This document shows positions 47,301-59,707 of a stretch of DNA of 64,000 nucleotides, one piece after another. The stretch spans positions 14,214,001 through 14,278,000 of the forward strand of contig NC_079880.1 of the NCBI RefSeq assembly GCF_029227915.1, given 5' to 3'. Source of the DNA: Hydractinia symbiolongicarpus. Lineage: Eukaryota > Cnidaria > Hydrozoa > Anthoathecata > Hydractiniidae. The notes under the pieces are model-generated. The model had not been told where the DNA came from and did no database searches. It saw nothing but the letters and a program-made list of their open reading frames with translations. A program made the translations under genes and the position numbers. The first letter of the stretch is position 1; each line of letters starts with the position of its first letter.

Positions 47301-50300
47301 CTGCAAGAAAATTATTTTTCAAAATTGTGAAGGCAGAGCTAATGTGTTGTAGAACTTTTTGCAGATGTTTTAGCTTGTGCATCATCAGAAAAAAATCAAA
47401 AAAAAACACATGAAGCTATAAATATCACCCATGCTTTGCTATAACATCATCAAAACACAGTTGTACAAATTTTAAATTTTGGGTTATTTAATTCCAAATA
47501 GATTAATATAGATTAATAAAATTATTTGGGTCTGGATTGACATGTGCTCATGCGATCCCACACATGTCCTGACAAAGCCTGTGAATATCTGTGAAGTGAT
47601 ATGTTTCTTTTTTTAACGTGTAGGCTATTGGGACATGCATTTTAGGCAGACATTTAAGTTTGTTGCTTTTTTCAATCTAAATTAAAATTTAACACCTCTC
47701 CTAAAAGCCTGTAATTAACAAACATTGCTTATTAAAACTAGAGGGAAAACTTTAATTATAACATTAGTGATCATCTTTGATGGCGTTATCAAAATTTATC
47801 TTTCTCAAAATTTTAACCAAACTTGAAAATTTGACAAACTTTAAGTTAATTCCAAATTCCTGCAGATGAATTTTTAGCTAACTTTTCGACTAAATGTTTG
47901 TTGTTTTAAAACACATTAGGCTTAATGTGTTAAATTCCAGGTGGCACATTGCTGTTTTATTCTTTCACATGCCTGTTCGCTAGTTTACATAGCTTTATAC
48001 TTTATGCATTTACACCAGTGCTTCTCTATACATAGGGTGAACAGAACTTCCACGTCTTTTATAATCTTTTTTCTGGAAGAACAGATGAAGAATTATCAAA
48101 ACATCTTCTTGACTTGCCAACACAGCATAGGTATGTCATATTTCATGTCCAAAAGGGAAAAAAGTTGAGGAAACGGTTTGTTAGTTGTCTTTTATGTGTG
48201 TCCCACAATCACAACTTTGTTTTTAAAATGCATTACCTTAATTCCTAAATTTTCTTCTAGGTATTTAAAGTATGGAGAAGCATTTGGAGATGACAATTTG
48301 TTTATATGGGGGCAAAGATATAAGTCCATGTTAAACGCATTTACTTTACTTGGTTTTGAGAAAGAGGTAAGCTTGGCTAGTAGAATTGTCATTGAGAATT
48401 TTGAGTGTAATTTAACAGGGGAACCGAACTTTTTATTACTGTGTTTGATTTTTAACTGGGTCTTAGGCAGTCTCTACCAGTCAGATGTTTGTTTTGTTGT
48501 GACTGATTTATATAAACCTCAATGTACTGAAAAGTATTATAATGATGTGCATGATTTTGTTTTGTCAGGATTTGCAGAGTGTTTTCGGCATATTATCAGC
48601 TATTCTTAACGTTGGTGATGTAAAGTTTTCTTTACAAGATGAAAAAACAGGAGTTTATGTGGAGAATCTTGACTTACTTGATAAAGGTATGCTTTAGTTT
48701 GTTTTTTGTATGGAATGCATGGAATTTGGTCAAAAATGTTGCTGTAATAAACAACAGTATTGCCACGTCAACTTTAAACTCCTGTTACATTCACTCTAAT
48801 TTTATTAATTTTTTTTATAATATTTTTGAAAAAAGAATATTATTTTCAGCTATATTTTTATTAATTTTGGTTCATTTTTATTTTAGTTGCAGTTTTACTA
48901 GGTGTTGAATCTGACGATTTGGAATTGTGTCTAACAAGTAATTTTGTCACAGCAAAAGGTACTTCCATATTCTGTGACAAAATACATATTTTTTTACACT
49001 CTTGTTAGTAGATGGAAAGTCTTCATACAGGTATCTCAAACATTTGACTTGCATATCTTGTTGTCCTTATCATAACTTGAAAATTACACTTATGTTGGAT
49101 CCTGTATGAGTTCTGCTTCAGATTTTTCCATGTAAGGCCATCTATATTTGAAAGTTTGTTCGTTGTCATTTTATTGATCAGCTAGAAATGCAGGGTGCAG
49201 TAGATACGTGAATACTTTGCAAATAAAATAAGCTTATTCCCTTCCGTCTTCCATTTGTGAAAGTTGTATTGGGCTTGATATTTGCTTTTCGGCTTAAATC
49301 TTTTGCTCGTTGAAGACCAAATTCAGTCTTGGCCTGCAAAACAGGTCAAATTAATATGTTTTTCACTGAGAGTATTTTTTCAACACAAAATTGGGACATT
49401 ACTTCCAAATTTCTAAAGGTGGGTAACAATGATTGAACTTTAAAATATAAATGGCCTAACATAACTTGGTTAAAATAATCATTTTGGTCTGTAGATAGTT
49501 CTGTGTCGTCATTTAAAAATGTTGCTGAAGCAAACCACTGTCGTGACTGTTTGGCAAAAGATTTATATGGTCGTTTATTTGGTTGGATAATATGCAAGAC
49601 TAATATGTTGATAAATCCTGATAATATAAAGAAAAAGTAAGACTTTTATGCACAACAACTTCCTTTAACAGTGAAGACTTATGGGTTTGCTCATGCATGC
49701 CATTCAGAAGTCCTTCCAGAGAGAAAACATTTAGAATATAGTGTTTACATACTACTAAAAGAGACCACATGCACAAAGTAACCAGTGCCGAGTTGGAAAG
49801 TAAACACTTTATCTGTCAACTTTTTTTTTTCTTTTTGGTTCACAAAATGCAGAGTGAAAAAAACACTATCTGATAGGAAAAGCATTTCTGCACACTACAT
49901 ATATTCATTTATGCAAACATGGCCTTAAGCAAGTTTACATTTTTGCTTTTAGAAAATCTGACCTTTTAAATGTTGGTTTTCTGGATATGTTCGGTTTTGA
50001 AGATTACCAAAAGAATTCGTTTGAACAACTTTACATCAATTCAGCAAATGAACAACTCCAACTTCACTTCACACAGCATGTCTTTGCACTGGAAAAGGTT
50101 TTCAATATTTATTTATTTTTTTATCTTTACCTTTGACAGTGTTGGTCTCCTACTCAGAAGTTCCATGTACTTGTTTATAAAAAGAAACCTAATAAAATAG
50201 CAGATATGTATATTTTAGTTTAACTTCTGCTTATCAATGCATATGTACTGTATATGACAATGTGCTACAAATATTTCCACCATAGTATTAAAATGGCGCA

Positions 50301-53300
50301 CCATCGTCTTTAAAGTATGAACTCAATATATAAGGAAATATCTAATGCATTCCTTTTAGGTTGAATATGGTGAAGAGGAATTAGACTTTCAACCCTTTGA
50401 ATATATTGATAACAAAAGTCTCATCAACTTGTTACTAGAGGTAAAGTGGCATCTAATATTTTAAAGATATACATCTTCTTAATTAAAATCAGATGTTTGC
50501 TATTCATTGCGAAAAAATTGCAAAATCAGAAGTATTCTTAAGCGAAATATCTGGTTCGTAATCGCACTTTTTTTCCATTGAACCCCGCCCTTCCTTAGAA
50601 GCAAAATGCTGTCTGTGGTAGATAGACTATGTTGGCGAAAGAGCCAAGAAGGTTGCGATATATATTTTATTCAATCAGCAGGTCTGAATCATTCTTGGTA
50701 TCATTGCATAGTCGCTGGAGCTTTTTAACTTTTTTTTCTGTTTTTGTATTTAATCACATTTTTTAGCCATGTATAAATCTTAAGCAAACTATTTTTAAGA
50801 TTTTGGCTGTAAATGTTGATTGTAGACCTCCACATAAAAGTTAAAGTAGTTAAATACATATGCTCTATAGATAAATACAAAGCTTAACCTTTCATGAAAC
50901 CTGGGCAAAATTTTAGTTTACTAGTTTCATTTTTTCTTAAAACATATTCTGCAAAAATAAAGGTGCCAAGCGACTATTTTGATTACAGGATTTGTCAAAA
51001 CTAAGCACTTATTTTGGATCCCCCACAAAGTATTTAAATTTGATGATGGGTGAACCTGTGGTTTAGTCTATATTATCATACCTGCCATTTCAATTGTGAA
51101 CCAATGATAGCTGTGCACAGCAGCAAGTGAACTTAGTTTTTTCCATGGAGTGGACTATTAACAGGAAACTTAAATTTGAATGTATATTATAACCCATAAT
51201 GTTTAATAGCTTAATAAAAGATGTCACAGGAAGGGGTTTTTGGTTATAGTCAAATAAAAAAAAAACAGTAGCTCTCTCTAGAAACCTATTACTTAATACT
51301 TTTGTGTTTTACCTCATAGTTTATATATTTGTTTAGAAACCACACGGTATATTTGCATTGGTTGAAGAAGAAAGCAAATGTTTACAAGCTGATGATAATT
51401 TATTAGTTTCTGCACTGAATGCACATTGTTCTGAGCATACTCATTATATTGCAACAAATTCTAAATTTGCAATCTTTAGCATCAATCATTCTTTTAAAAA
51501 GGTATGTTTGTAAATGTAAAGTTTTAATCGGAAAGCAGCTGACGCATTTTGTGATGCCTACTGATCGATAATTCCAATGTCGTTTAAATAAGGGAGGAAC
51601 TCCATATGCAACTGTAAATTCATTTAATCACTATGAAAATGTTAAATTACCTTTTTGAATATTCATTGAATTATACCAAGGAGCATTAAAAGTACAACTT
51701 AGAAATTTCCATTAAAGTTCTATTTAAATTTCTATTGTTGACTCCTTTAAAACTCATCCCTCGGTTTGTCTGGTGGTTAGAGCTTGTATTGTGTAAATTG
51801 TTGCCCTAAAATATTGTACCTTCTATTTCTGTATGTTCCCTGCTAGCTGAGTTCTAGTTAAAAGTTTGGTCAAACTTTTGAAAAAAATTACTGCGGATGG
51901 GTTGCATAAACATATATTCTCTTATACAAGGTTAATAAACTTTCGGTACAGGTGTTTGGTGGCTATTGTTTCTTTCATAGAGGAAAAGAAAATATTTATT
52001 TTTTGTCATGAATTAAGCGTTGCTCATAAGGGGATAATTTAGTCCTATTTCTTTGCATTTTTATTTGTTTGTTTTCATCTTAATTTTACAATAATTTCCA
52101 AAAAATACCCCTCATATTCGCCTGATTTTATTTTTTACATTTCCACCAGAAATGGTAATAATACTGATTTTTAAGCTATCTTACAGAACAAACGATTTTT
52201 ATTGATAGAAAATTAATTTAGAAATTTATCAATGAAATAACAATAAGCAATAGTTACCTTTATAATTTAGTGAGAGATTTTAAAATTCTTGTTTAAAAAT
52301 TGAATTTGGAAACAATACTATCTGCAGATCGGCAACTGAAGGTTTCAATAGAACCTGCTGAGACGTATCTCCTTCTCTCTTTAAACCACCTTGATTATAT
52401 ACTATTCATTTGCATGTTCATTTTTATTCCAGGTAGCATATGTAGCCGATGGTTTCTTGGAGAAAAATAATGAGAAGATTGAACATTCGCTGATTGAATG
52501 TTTAAGAGGTGAGTGATCTGCTCATGGTCAAACCCTCTTGTGAACATAGTAGCTTAACAATATTGTGAGAAACTTTAAGCTCCATATTTTTAAATCAGCA
52601 TTACTTGGTGTAGGAGGCAATCATAAAGTATGTACACACTTAGAGGGGGAGGGAGTCAGAGTTTAGGTGTACAGTAGATACTTATAATGCCTCCTCTCCT
52701 TTGTACACAACAAAGGATATGAGGCATTACTTTACTTTACAGACCTTTCTGTAAAGTAAGGGGCAAGGGGTAGGAGGGAGTCAAAAATTTAGCGCGTTTG
52801 CAAGAGAGGGAGGGTTCAGGTAAAAGTGCAAAAGTGCACAGGAAGGAAGGAGAGTCAGAAAATGAGTAAATTGGTACGTACATATTTTATAGATGCCTCT
52901 TGATTGTTTCTGTTCAAAACATATCTTTTGTTTAGGGTTGTTTTGGACTAGTTTTTCTTTTAACTTGCTAAATGTTTTTTGTAGGTTCCCACAGCCAGTT
53001 AGTTAGCACAATGTTTAATTCAACAATAACAAGGATTGGTACCCTTTCCTTAAAGTGAGTTATCAGCATTAAAATATTTGTATATGGTGGTTATTTGTAT
53101 AAGTTTAGCAGCGTGCAGCTTGGATTTAATAAAACAAATGCAAAGTGAGGAAAATTTCAGCAGATAGTGTATACGTTGAAATATTTTAGATTTTATGTGT
53201 ATTAATGTTTGGTATATGCATTTGATGTGTAATTGTTCTTTTTTTTGCAAACTTCAGTGTTACCATAAGTTAGATAATTATTTCACCTACAGTGGCACAT

Positions 53301-56300
53301 TGTGTAGTTTATATTATTCAAAAATATGAGTGTTTTTTGATTATGTTTTCATAGGACCGGAACAGGAAAAGAAAAAAATTATCATAACGATTTAAGAAGT
53401 TTGTATGAAAAAAGACAAAAAAAACGGTATGTCAATGGATTCATATTTTTGGCATAAGTTACAAGGGACACCAGAATCTTAGTGTCTGCATAGGACATCA
53501 TGGTTTCACGGCGACTCCATTTAGGAAACCTTGTAACAAATTAAGGTGTAATCCAGATTAAATGGGTATTTCATCAAGATGGTTTTAGGTATTAAAGGAG
53601 AATTAACGTTCTGTAAAGACTTCTAAAGACGTCACAGCTTCTTACCCTTTGCACTGTTGCAAATGTAAAAATTGTATTGTTCTTCAAAGCTTTTGTGGGT
53701 GTGTAAATATTACAAGGAATTAAAACTTGCTTAGTGCAACCCAACTAATAAATATTATTTTTTACATTATGTTTAAATAAGTTAATGTATAAATTAATAT
53801 GGAAAAATAGGTACAGAAATACTACTACTTTCAAAATACAAAAAAACTTTGAGACTTCGTTTTGTATATACAAAATCACACCCAGCCTTTTTTTTATAAA
53901 TCGATGTATTTTATTTGTGTATAGTCATTTACAGTTGCATTCGCTCAGCATCCCTCGTTTTTCGTTCAATCAGAATGCGCTTTGTTTACTACTTTACGGA
54001 ATTACGTCACATAAGTTAGTAATTTACTGAACAGAAATTCCTCATTGACATTCTCATAGCAGGGACCCTAGTACCACTTGATCTTAATTATCTCGTGAAC
54101 CAATACTTACAAATATAAAAAAATTACACAGTTCATATTCACACTATAATAAAGAAGTCAAGCCAAACTTGTTATTGATCGTTAGTTCTTTTTTAAGAAA
54201 ATCTTATTCCTATACATAAGGAAATATAGATAGCTTCTTTAATGAGTTAGAAAATTTAGGATAAAATTAAAGCGGGAAATATGTGTTTAACTACTGAAAA
54301 CACTGGGTTAACCCTACAAATGGTTGATTTTGTGCAGGCTGTATTTTCCTGTAGTCGCCTGTATCTTCATTCAAACGGCGCATCATTTATAAAACTTTTC
54401 TGCTACTCAGTAACTTTCAATACTACTTTAAGCAAAATAATAAATAATGGCATAAAAATGAAGCATATTTACTTAGCTTAATTTAACGAACGTAGCATTA
54501 TTTTTGTAATTTACGTTACGTTAAAACTTGACCTGGATTATGTTTTTATTGGTAACAGTTTATCATTTTCTATGCCAATTTAACATAGGTTGGATAATGA
54601 CCGAAACTACAATACGAATAGAGCAAGGTGAGTTTGTTCAACTAAAATCTAGTTGTTTAAGTTTTGTTTTTTAATTTTAATTTTTATTGGATTTTTCGGA
54701 TTTATCTTAAGAAACATTTTAAGTCGTGTATTTTAGTTGACATCAGTTTTCATTGCGATGTCTTTTGTCATGTCAAAAGGCTGATAATTAGGAACAGGTC
54801 CTCTATTTCTTTTAATAAAGAGGTTTCCTCTTCCTCTTTTCCAAGATGCTAATCCAATATATCAACATTGACTTATGCAATTGACAGATAATTACCTTCT
54901 GTTATTCTCTAACTGTTTTATTTGCTATTTTTTTCCAGCCATAACACAAAAATTAAAAACAAAAAGATTTCAACTTCAAGAAAGCCCAAGCCCCCTGTAT
55001 CTATGGCGATACAATTTAGGGTAAGTTGTCTCTAGATTGTACAGCGCGTATTTCATGCTTCGAACATGTTTTGAACTCCATCGTGAGGTCATTTGTCTCT
55101 TCAGAGAGGAAGGAATAGATTAAAGTGGGATTTGAAAGAAAAAGATGCTCTCAGGGTTGTATATTTTTTGTAAGTAAGTAATTGTTGATTTCTTTTTTAA
55201 CTTAGAATTCCCTTGTTGATTTAATGGAGAAGGTACTTTTGTGTCAAGCTCATTTTCTCAGGTAGGAAATGTTTATTTTCTACAGTGTTGTCTAGTGACT
55301 TGCCGAGAATGGAATATATTGAATGGTAAAAAGCATATACACAGCAATCATTCACAAGCAGAAATGTCCTGAAGTAAGTCCAGAGTACTCAGCGCGTTTG
55401 CTTTAAATAGGATTTAAGGGTATAATGTGAACTGTTGGTGTCTCGTCATATTATGCAGCATATCATATCAAACATAAGGTGTACATTTATAGTAGCATGC
55501 AATCACAAAACAGAATGCAAAATGTTAATGTGAAACACATGTTTGCTGAAGCGGAGAAATTCTTCCTTGTAAATAAAAATATTACATTGATTTGTCAAAT
55601 CTGTCATTGATCTGTAAAGTTGCTTATTAGAACTGTTGCTTAAAGAAGAGTCCAAAATGTTTTCCAAGAAAGATATACCCCATGTTTAAGTGGCTGAGAC
55701 CTGACTTTACTAGTATCCCACAAATACAGTTTACATTTGTATGACAAGTTTAGTAGAGTAGTGCCATAAGATTGGCCAATTTTGTCAAAATACGAAGTTC
55801 ACTCTAAATTTAAAATATTTGATCGTTCATTAAATAAAATCCACGTCAAGTTGTAAAAAAGTTTTCGAATTTAATACGCACCGTAAAAACCCATTTTAAC
55901 CAATTGCCAAATAATATCAAATTTAATCAACAACCCTATGCAACCCCCTATTTATATTATTTAACACACTATCCTGGATTACTCGATACTAAAGAGTACT
56001 TCTTTGATTGCGTCATTGGGCTTCAGTAAACTAGAAATTATTGAATTTCGGCGCCCGAAGGCGTAGGAAATTCTTTAAAACCGTCGTTTTTTCTTTTGGA
56101 GCATTTTTTGAGAAAAAATCGACCCTGGGATTACACCTTCCTCCGTCCACAGATGTAAACTTCGCACCCAAGCTCCCCAACTACTGGGAACTCATCTAAA
56201 TGATGTTTCAGGACAAAATTAGTATTTGTTTTCAACAAATTTTGGCACAGTTAACAGAAAAAGTATGCTGAACATAATGGTGACATAATAATTTTGATTT

Positions 56301-59300
56301 TTTGCCACCTTAAATGTCATTTTAGGACAAAATTGGTCCAAAAATTAAAACTACTTCATTTTCAACAAAAATTGGCAAAGTTAACAAAAAAAGTATGGTG
56401 AACATAATGGTGACATCGAAATTTTGATTTTTGTCACCTAAATGCCATTTTAGGCCAAATATGATCCAAAAATTAAAACCATTTTATTTTCGGCTAAATC
56501 TGGCACAGTTAACAAATAAAGTATGCTGAAAATGATGATGGTACAAAAGTTTGATTTTTGTCACCTAAATGTCATTTTAGGCCAAAATTTAACCAAAAAT
56601 TAAAACTGCTTTATTTTCGACAAATATTGGCACAGTTAATAAAAAAAGTATGCTGAAAATGATGGTCACAGCAAAATTTTGATTTTTTGTCAACTAAATG
56701 CCGTTTAAGACCATAAACGTTTCAATCGCAAGACTTACCATGAATGTTAGGCTGTATTTTTTGTTAGCAATTTATTTTAAAATGTGAGTTTATTATGACA
56801 CGTTTCGTTTTGTTTGCGTTTGTTGTAAGATATAATGTCACTTGTGTGCTTTATCTTCAGAGGTTCATGCACCAAACCTCCTCAAATGTTTAGCACAATA
56901 TAACACAACGAATTAGCAGGTTTTCATCAAATATTTTGGTAGCGAGCGGAAATTCTTAGAACCCCAGGGCTTCTTGTTAGGTTTAATTTTAGATTTACTT
57001 GCAAAATAGAGAAATGATAATGTACTTGCATCATATCATGAGATACAGTTTTTTTTTTGTAACTCTTTGTAATTATGACTCTTCGAATCTGTAGCTATAG
57101 AAACTGACATTTTGTTGATACTCAACAATGAAACTGTACGTAAACAACTAACATCCAGAGATTGTTCATACCTCATCTCCTTTTTTCTCATGTTGTATTC
57201 TGTGTTTTTGCATGTTTATATTACAGAGCCAAAAATATATTTTACTTATTAGTGAAAACTTCAATTTACGACGAAATTATTTAAAAGCTCTTTCCACCTC
57301 TGACAAGAGTGTATTCACATTTATGATAATGTAATATCTGTGCATGCATGCTTTGATACAAACTTTATTTTTACTCTCTCTCTCCTTATTTTTTGCAGGT
57401 GCATAAAGCCATGCAGAGCAAAAGATGACGATGCATTTGAGGATGATTTTGTTTTGTCACAAATCGAATACATGGGTTTGATTGACACTATAAAAATTCG
57501 AAAATATGGCTATCCTGTTCGATTGCTTTTTAAAACGTTCATTGAACGGTAAGTAGATTCGAACATTGTTTTTATTTACACAACAAAATCTTAATATGAT
57601 TCTGTAAACACTTTGTCAGCCGTTGTGAATCTAACGAGAATAACAAAATGTACGCTTGCTTGAAATATTCACAAAGCAGTGAGTAGCAAAGTGACAAAAG
57701 TATATCTAGGCAGAAAAAGTCAGGAATTCATTGATGCGTTCATTCATTGTTATTTGTTCCTACATTCATCCATAAATTCATTCATTAATTTTATTTGTCA
57801 AATCATTTATTTCATATCATGAATCTTGTCTTCTATTCAATTTTGATCTCATGTTGTCTCTCTCCCTAAATCTATTTTGTTGCATGGTGGAGGGAATGTC
57901 AGAGAGAAGTGAAATACGTTGACCAGAAAGTAAAGCTTAGAAAGTAAATAAACGAGCAGTTAAATTATATGTGTTACTTTACCTGGACCTTAAAAACCTT
58001 ATGTGTCCAGCGGGAATTAAACTTTCAGCAATGCCATTTGTTACCCAGGTACAATCAAATTTGATTTGATGGTACCTGGGCTTTTTATTGTATCTATGGC
58101 ATGATCTGCGTAGTCAAACATTGTACTATAAACAATTTAAGATAAAAAAACTTGAAAACCTTGAGAAACTTTGCAGTTTGTATGGTAAATTTCCTTGATA
58201 CTGCATACCAGACCATTTTAATAAATAGATAAATGAATGAATGAATGAATGAATGAATGAATGAATGAATGAATGAATGAATAAAATCTCTTCGTCGTTG
58301 TATGTGTCTTATAGGTAGACATTTCCATTCGAAACATTAAGATGAGGAAGAGTGATTATCTCAGACTGACAATTTTTGACAGAACTGTCATTAGTTTGTC
58401 AGCTTGAGATGAAAAATTAATGACAATATAGATAATATATAATAAATAATAGGATAAATTATATACATAAAAAGATGCCATTGGTGTAACTTTGAAGGTA
58501 GTTTCTGCAGGCGAAGGTTTTTCTATATAAAAAAATTATATTTCTTTTTTGTGGTAATTTAATGTTAACTATATTAACCTCGTTCTTGTATTGTGTCGGT
58601 ATGTGTTCTTCGCTTACTTGAAAGTTTTTGTAAGTAGTTGTTCTTTATACATAGCCATGTTTAGATATATATATATATAATTGAATTTTGTGATCGTGTG
58701 AAGGTATTGTAACAAGCAATATGCAGTGAGACATGCAGTGAAAGTAGGCCTATATGTAGTTTGTTTCTTTTTATCTAGATATACAAAGTTTTGTTAGACT
58801 TTAGGTAGGTAGATATAAATAATTGAATTTCGTAGCAGTGAAAGTGTAGAAAGTTAAGTTAGCAAAGTAGTATGCGATCGTTTCAAGATGTTGTCGCCAG
58901 ACATGCAGTGAGAGTAAGTCTACTTTATTTGTGGTGTTGTCTTGTTAGGTGAATTTTAATTCTTTATTTTTTTAAAGGTGTGAAACCTTTGCATTTCGTC
59001 GCTTAAAAAACACGTGCACTTTTTTCAATGCATGTATTCCTATCTAATCCACCTGTTTAAATTTTTTTTATTTGTTTTTCTTAATGATGTACATATTTAT
59101 ATTTTTATATTTTTTTGTAAGTCAGCAAAACAGTACAGGAGTATTTTCCTATATACCACCTATCAGGAATTGTCGTTCACTTAAGGACATACGTACACAG
59201 TTAGAAGATTGAAATTGTTCTTATTATGTTCAGAGCTGAAAAATGTGAAATAGAGCTTCTCTCTTTTTTAACCCATCCTGAGTGTGATTTGAGAGAAACC

Positions 59301-59707
59301 GGCGTAACACTTTTTTGAAATCATGTCAAGGCTCAGCATGTTATTAAGATGTTCTTTATTTTTAATAAAATGCAACGTGTGTTTTATTGTAGCTATCGCT
59401 TCCTCTTATTCCCATTATCAACCACTTTGGAATACACTGGAGAAAACTGCGAGAAGATTCTTAAGCAGCATAATATAAGCGGATACAAGATTGGTAAAAC
59501 TAAGGTATTTGTCTGTGGAATTTTTAAAAAGTTTGCTGTTTGGTGAAATCATTTTGAATTTGACCAATCAGGAGTTATTTAAATTCAGTGCGGATGTTTT
59601 TACAGATGTTTTGTTTTGTGTTTAGATATTCCTTCAACTTGATCACGTGAACACGCTGACTGAAGAACTCCAAAAATTAATAAGAAAAGTCACCACAACT
59701 CAAAAAA
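41316..59707 (+). CDS. unconventional myosin heavy chain, motor domain (3' end missing)
   Basis: Exons in phase: 41316-41408, 43401-43466, 46343-46570, 46714-46828, 46938-46990, 48036-48130, 48261-48366, 48569-48686, 48887-48958, 49495-49636, 49953-50097, 50360-50440, 51337-51501, 52433-52508, 52985-53054, 53355-53426, 54589-54627, 54939-55020, 55206-55261, 57399-57548, 59393-59504 and 59626-59707. They give 739 residues of an actin-activated ATPase motor. P-loop GESGAGKT is at 95-102, switch [11 protein letters not shown] near 145 (Thr for the usual second Ser), and switch II/relay LDMFGFE near 372. Loop 2 is long and basic (about 535-610). FLRCIKP starts the actin-binding/SH1 region, and the converter ends [10 protein letters not shown]. 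No SH3-like N-domain; the NPF usually following GDILIAV is lost. Class III-like by overall look, but no kinase domain was found upstream. IQ motifs and tail were not found; the ATG sits directly at a splice acceptor, so upstream exons may exist. Confidence 0.9.
41994..42690 (-). mobile_element. tRNA-derived SINE copy, split by a LINE fragment
   Basis: The two halves, about 41994-42197 and 42585-42690, match the SINE at 5341-5702. They share TTTTACATGG..AGCCTCACAA, GGCCCACACAGTGTGC, CCCTCACATGGCTTGGGTTA and the tRNA-like head. About 390 bases of LINE sequence separate them. It lies in intron 1 of the myosin gene. Confidence 0.8.
42198..42590 (-). pseudogene. LINE ORF2 C-terminal fragment nested in the SINE
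   Basis: The minus-strand frame contains [39 protein letters not shown] and [18 protein letters not shown]. This is the C-terminal region that follows the reverse transcriptase in non-LTR ORF2 proteins. The fragment has no catalytic domain. Confidence 0.8.
43130..43185 (-). repeat. fragment of the hairpin-bearing dispersed repeat
   Basis: On the minus strand it reads ACTAGTCGGTAGCCAGTGG, then TAAATCCACGGGTTTGCCGG. This is the 5' end of the 12.5-13.1 kb repeat family with an imperfect hairpin. It lies in myosin intron 1. Confidence 0.7.
43562..43604. repeat. perfect 20-bp palindrome with 3-base loop
   Basis: Arms 43562-43581 (AATTATAATTATTGTTGCTT) and 43585-43604 are exact reverse complements separated by CTC. 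It lies in the second myosin intron, about 95 bases after exon 43401-43466. As RNA or extruded DNA it would form an unbroken 20-pair hairpin. Confidence 0.95.
43605..44730. other. myosin intron sequence without other features
   Basis: AT-rich intronic DNA; nothing else is recognised. Confidence 0.4.
45008..45258. repeat. tandem repeat of about 53 bp (4-5 copies)
   Basis: The unit contains CATGATCTAACGAAGC, ATTTTTATCGCCG and TTTTTCGTTCTTAAACTTT. GATCTAAC recurs at about 45050, 45102, 45155 and 45208. Confidence 0.85.
45277..45332. repeat. 28-bp direct duplication
   Basis: AGCAATTAAATACAACAATG plus GGACACAC occurs twice head to tail. It sits inside the 44737-45490 element. Confidence 0.9.
45480..45860. 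repeat. degenerate GATCAC-rich repeat
   Basis: AGATCAC occurs repeatedly, alternating with CGTATTTCTACAAATCAC, CTTATATACG and ATAGATTTA. It suggests decayed tandem units of about 40-50 bp around 45710-45845. It extends from the right end of the inverted-repeat element. Confidence 0.6.
56040..56985. repeat. intronic element with a tandem array of about 120-bp units
   Basis: Four decayed units at about 56205-56710 share TCATTTTAGGACAAAATT, CCAAAAATTAAAAC, ATTGGCACAGTTAAC, AAAGTATGCTGAACATAATG and TTTTGATTTTTTG. The array is flanked by GGCGCCCGAAGGCG-x-AGGAAATTCTT on the left. On the right are GTAGCGAGCGGAAATTCTTAG and CCAGGGCTTCTTGTTAG. The half-matching GGAAATTCTT flanks suggest the edges of one mobile element, class unknown. 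It lies in the myosin intron between exons 55206-55261 and 57399-57548. Confidence 0.65.
58222..58282. repeat. (AATG)n microsatellite
   Basis: About 14 near-perfect copies of the tetranucleotide in the myosin intron before exon 59393-59504. A related imperfect ATTCATTC patch is at 57730-57800. Confidence 0.9.

Noticed and set aside
48178-48609. 143-codon continuous frame in the myosin gene
   Set aside because: It is an exon (48261-48366) with flanking introns read through; splice sites and the myosin alignment show the true exon and the next one at 48569.
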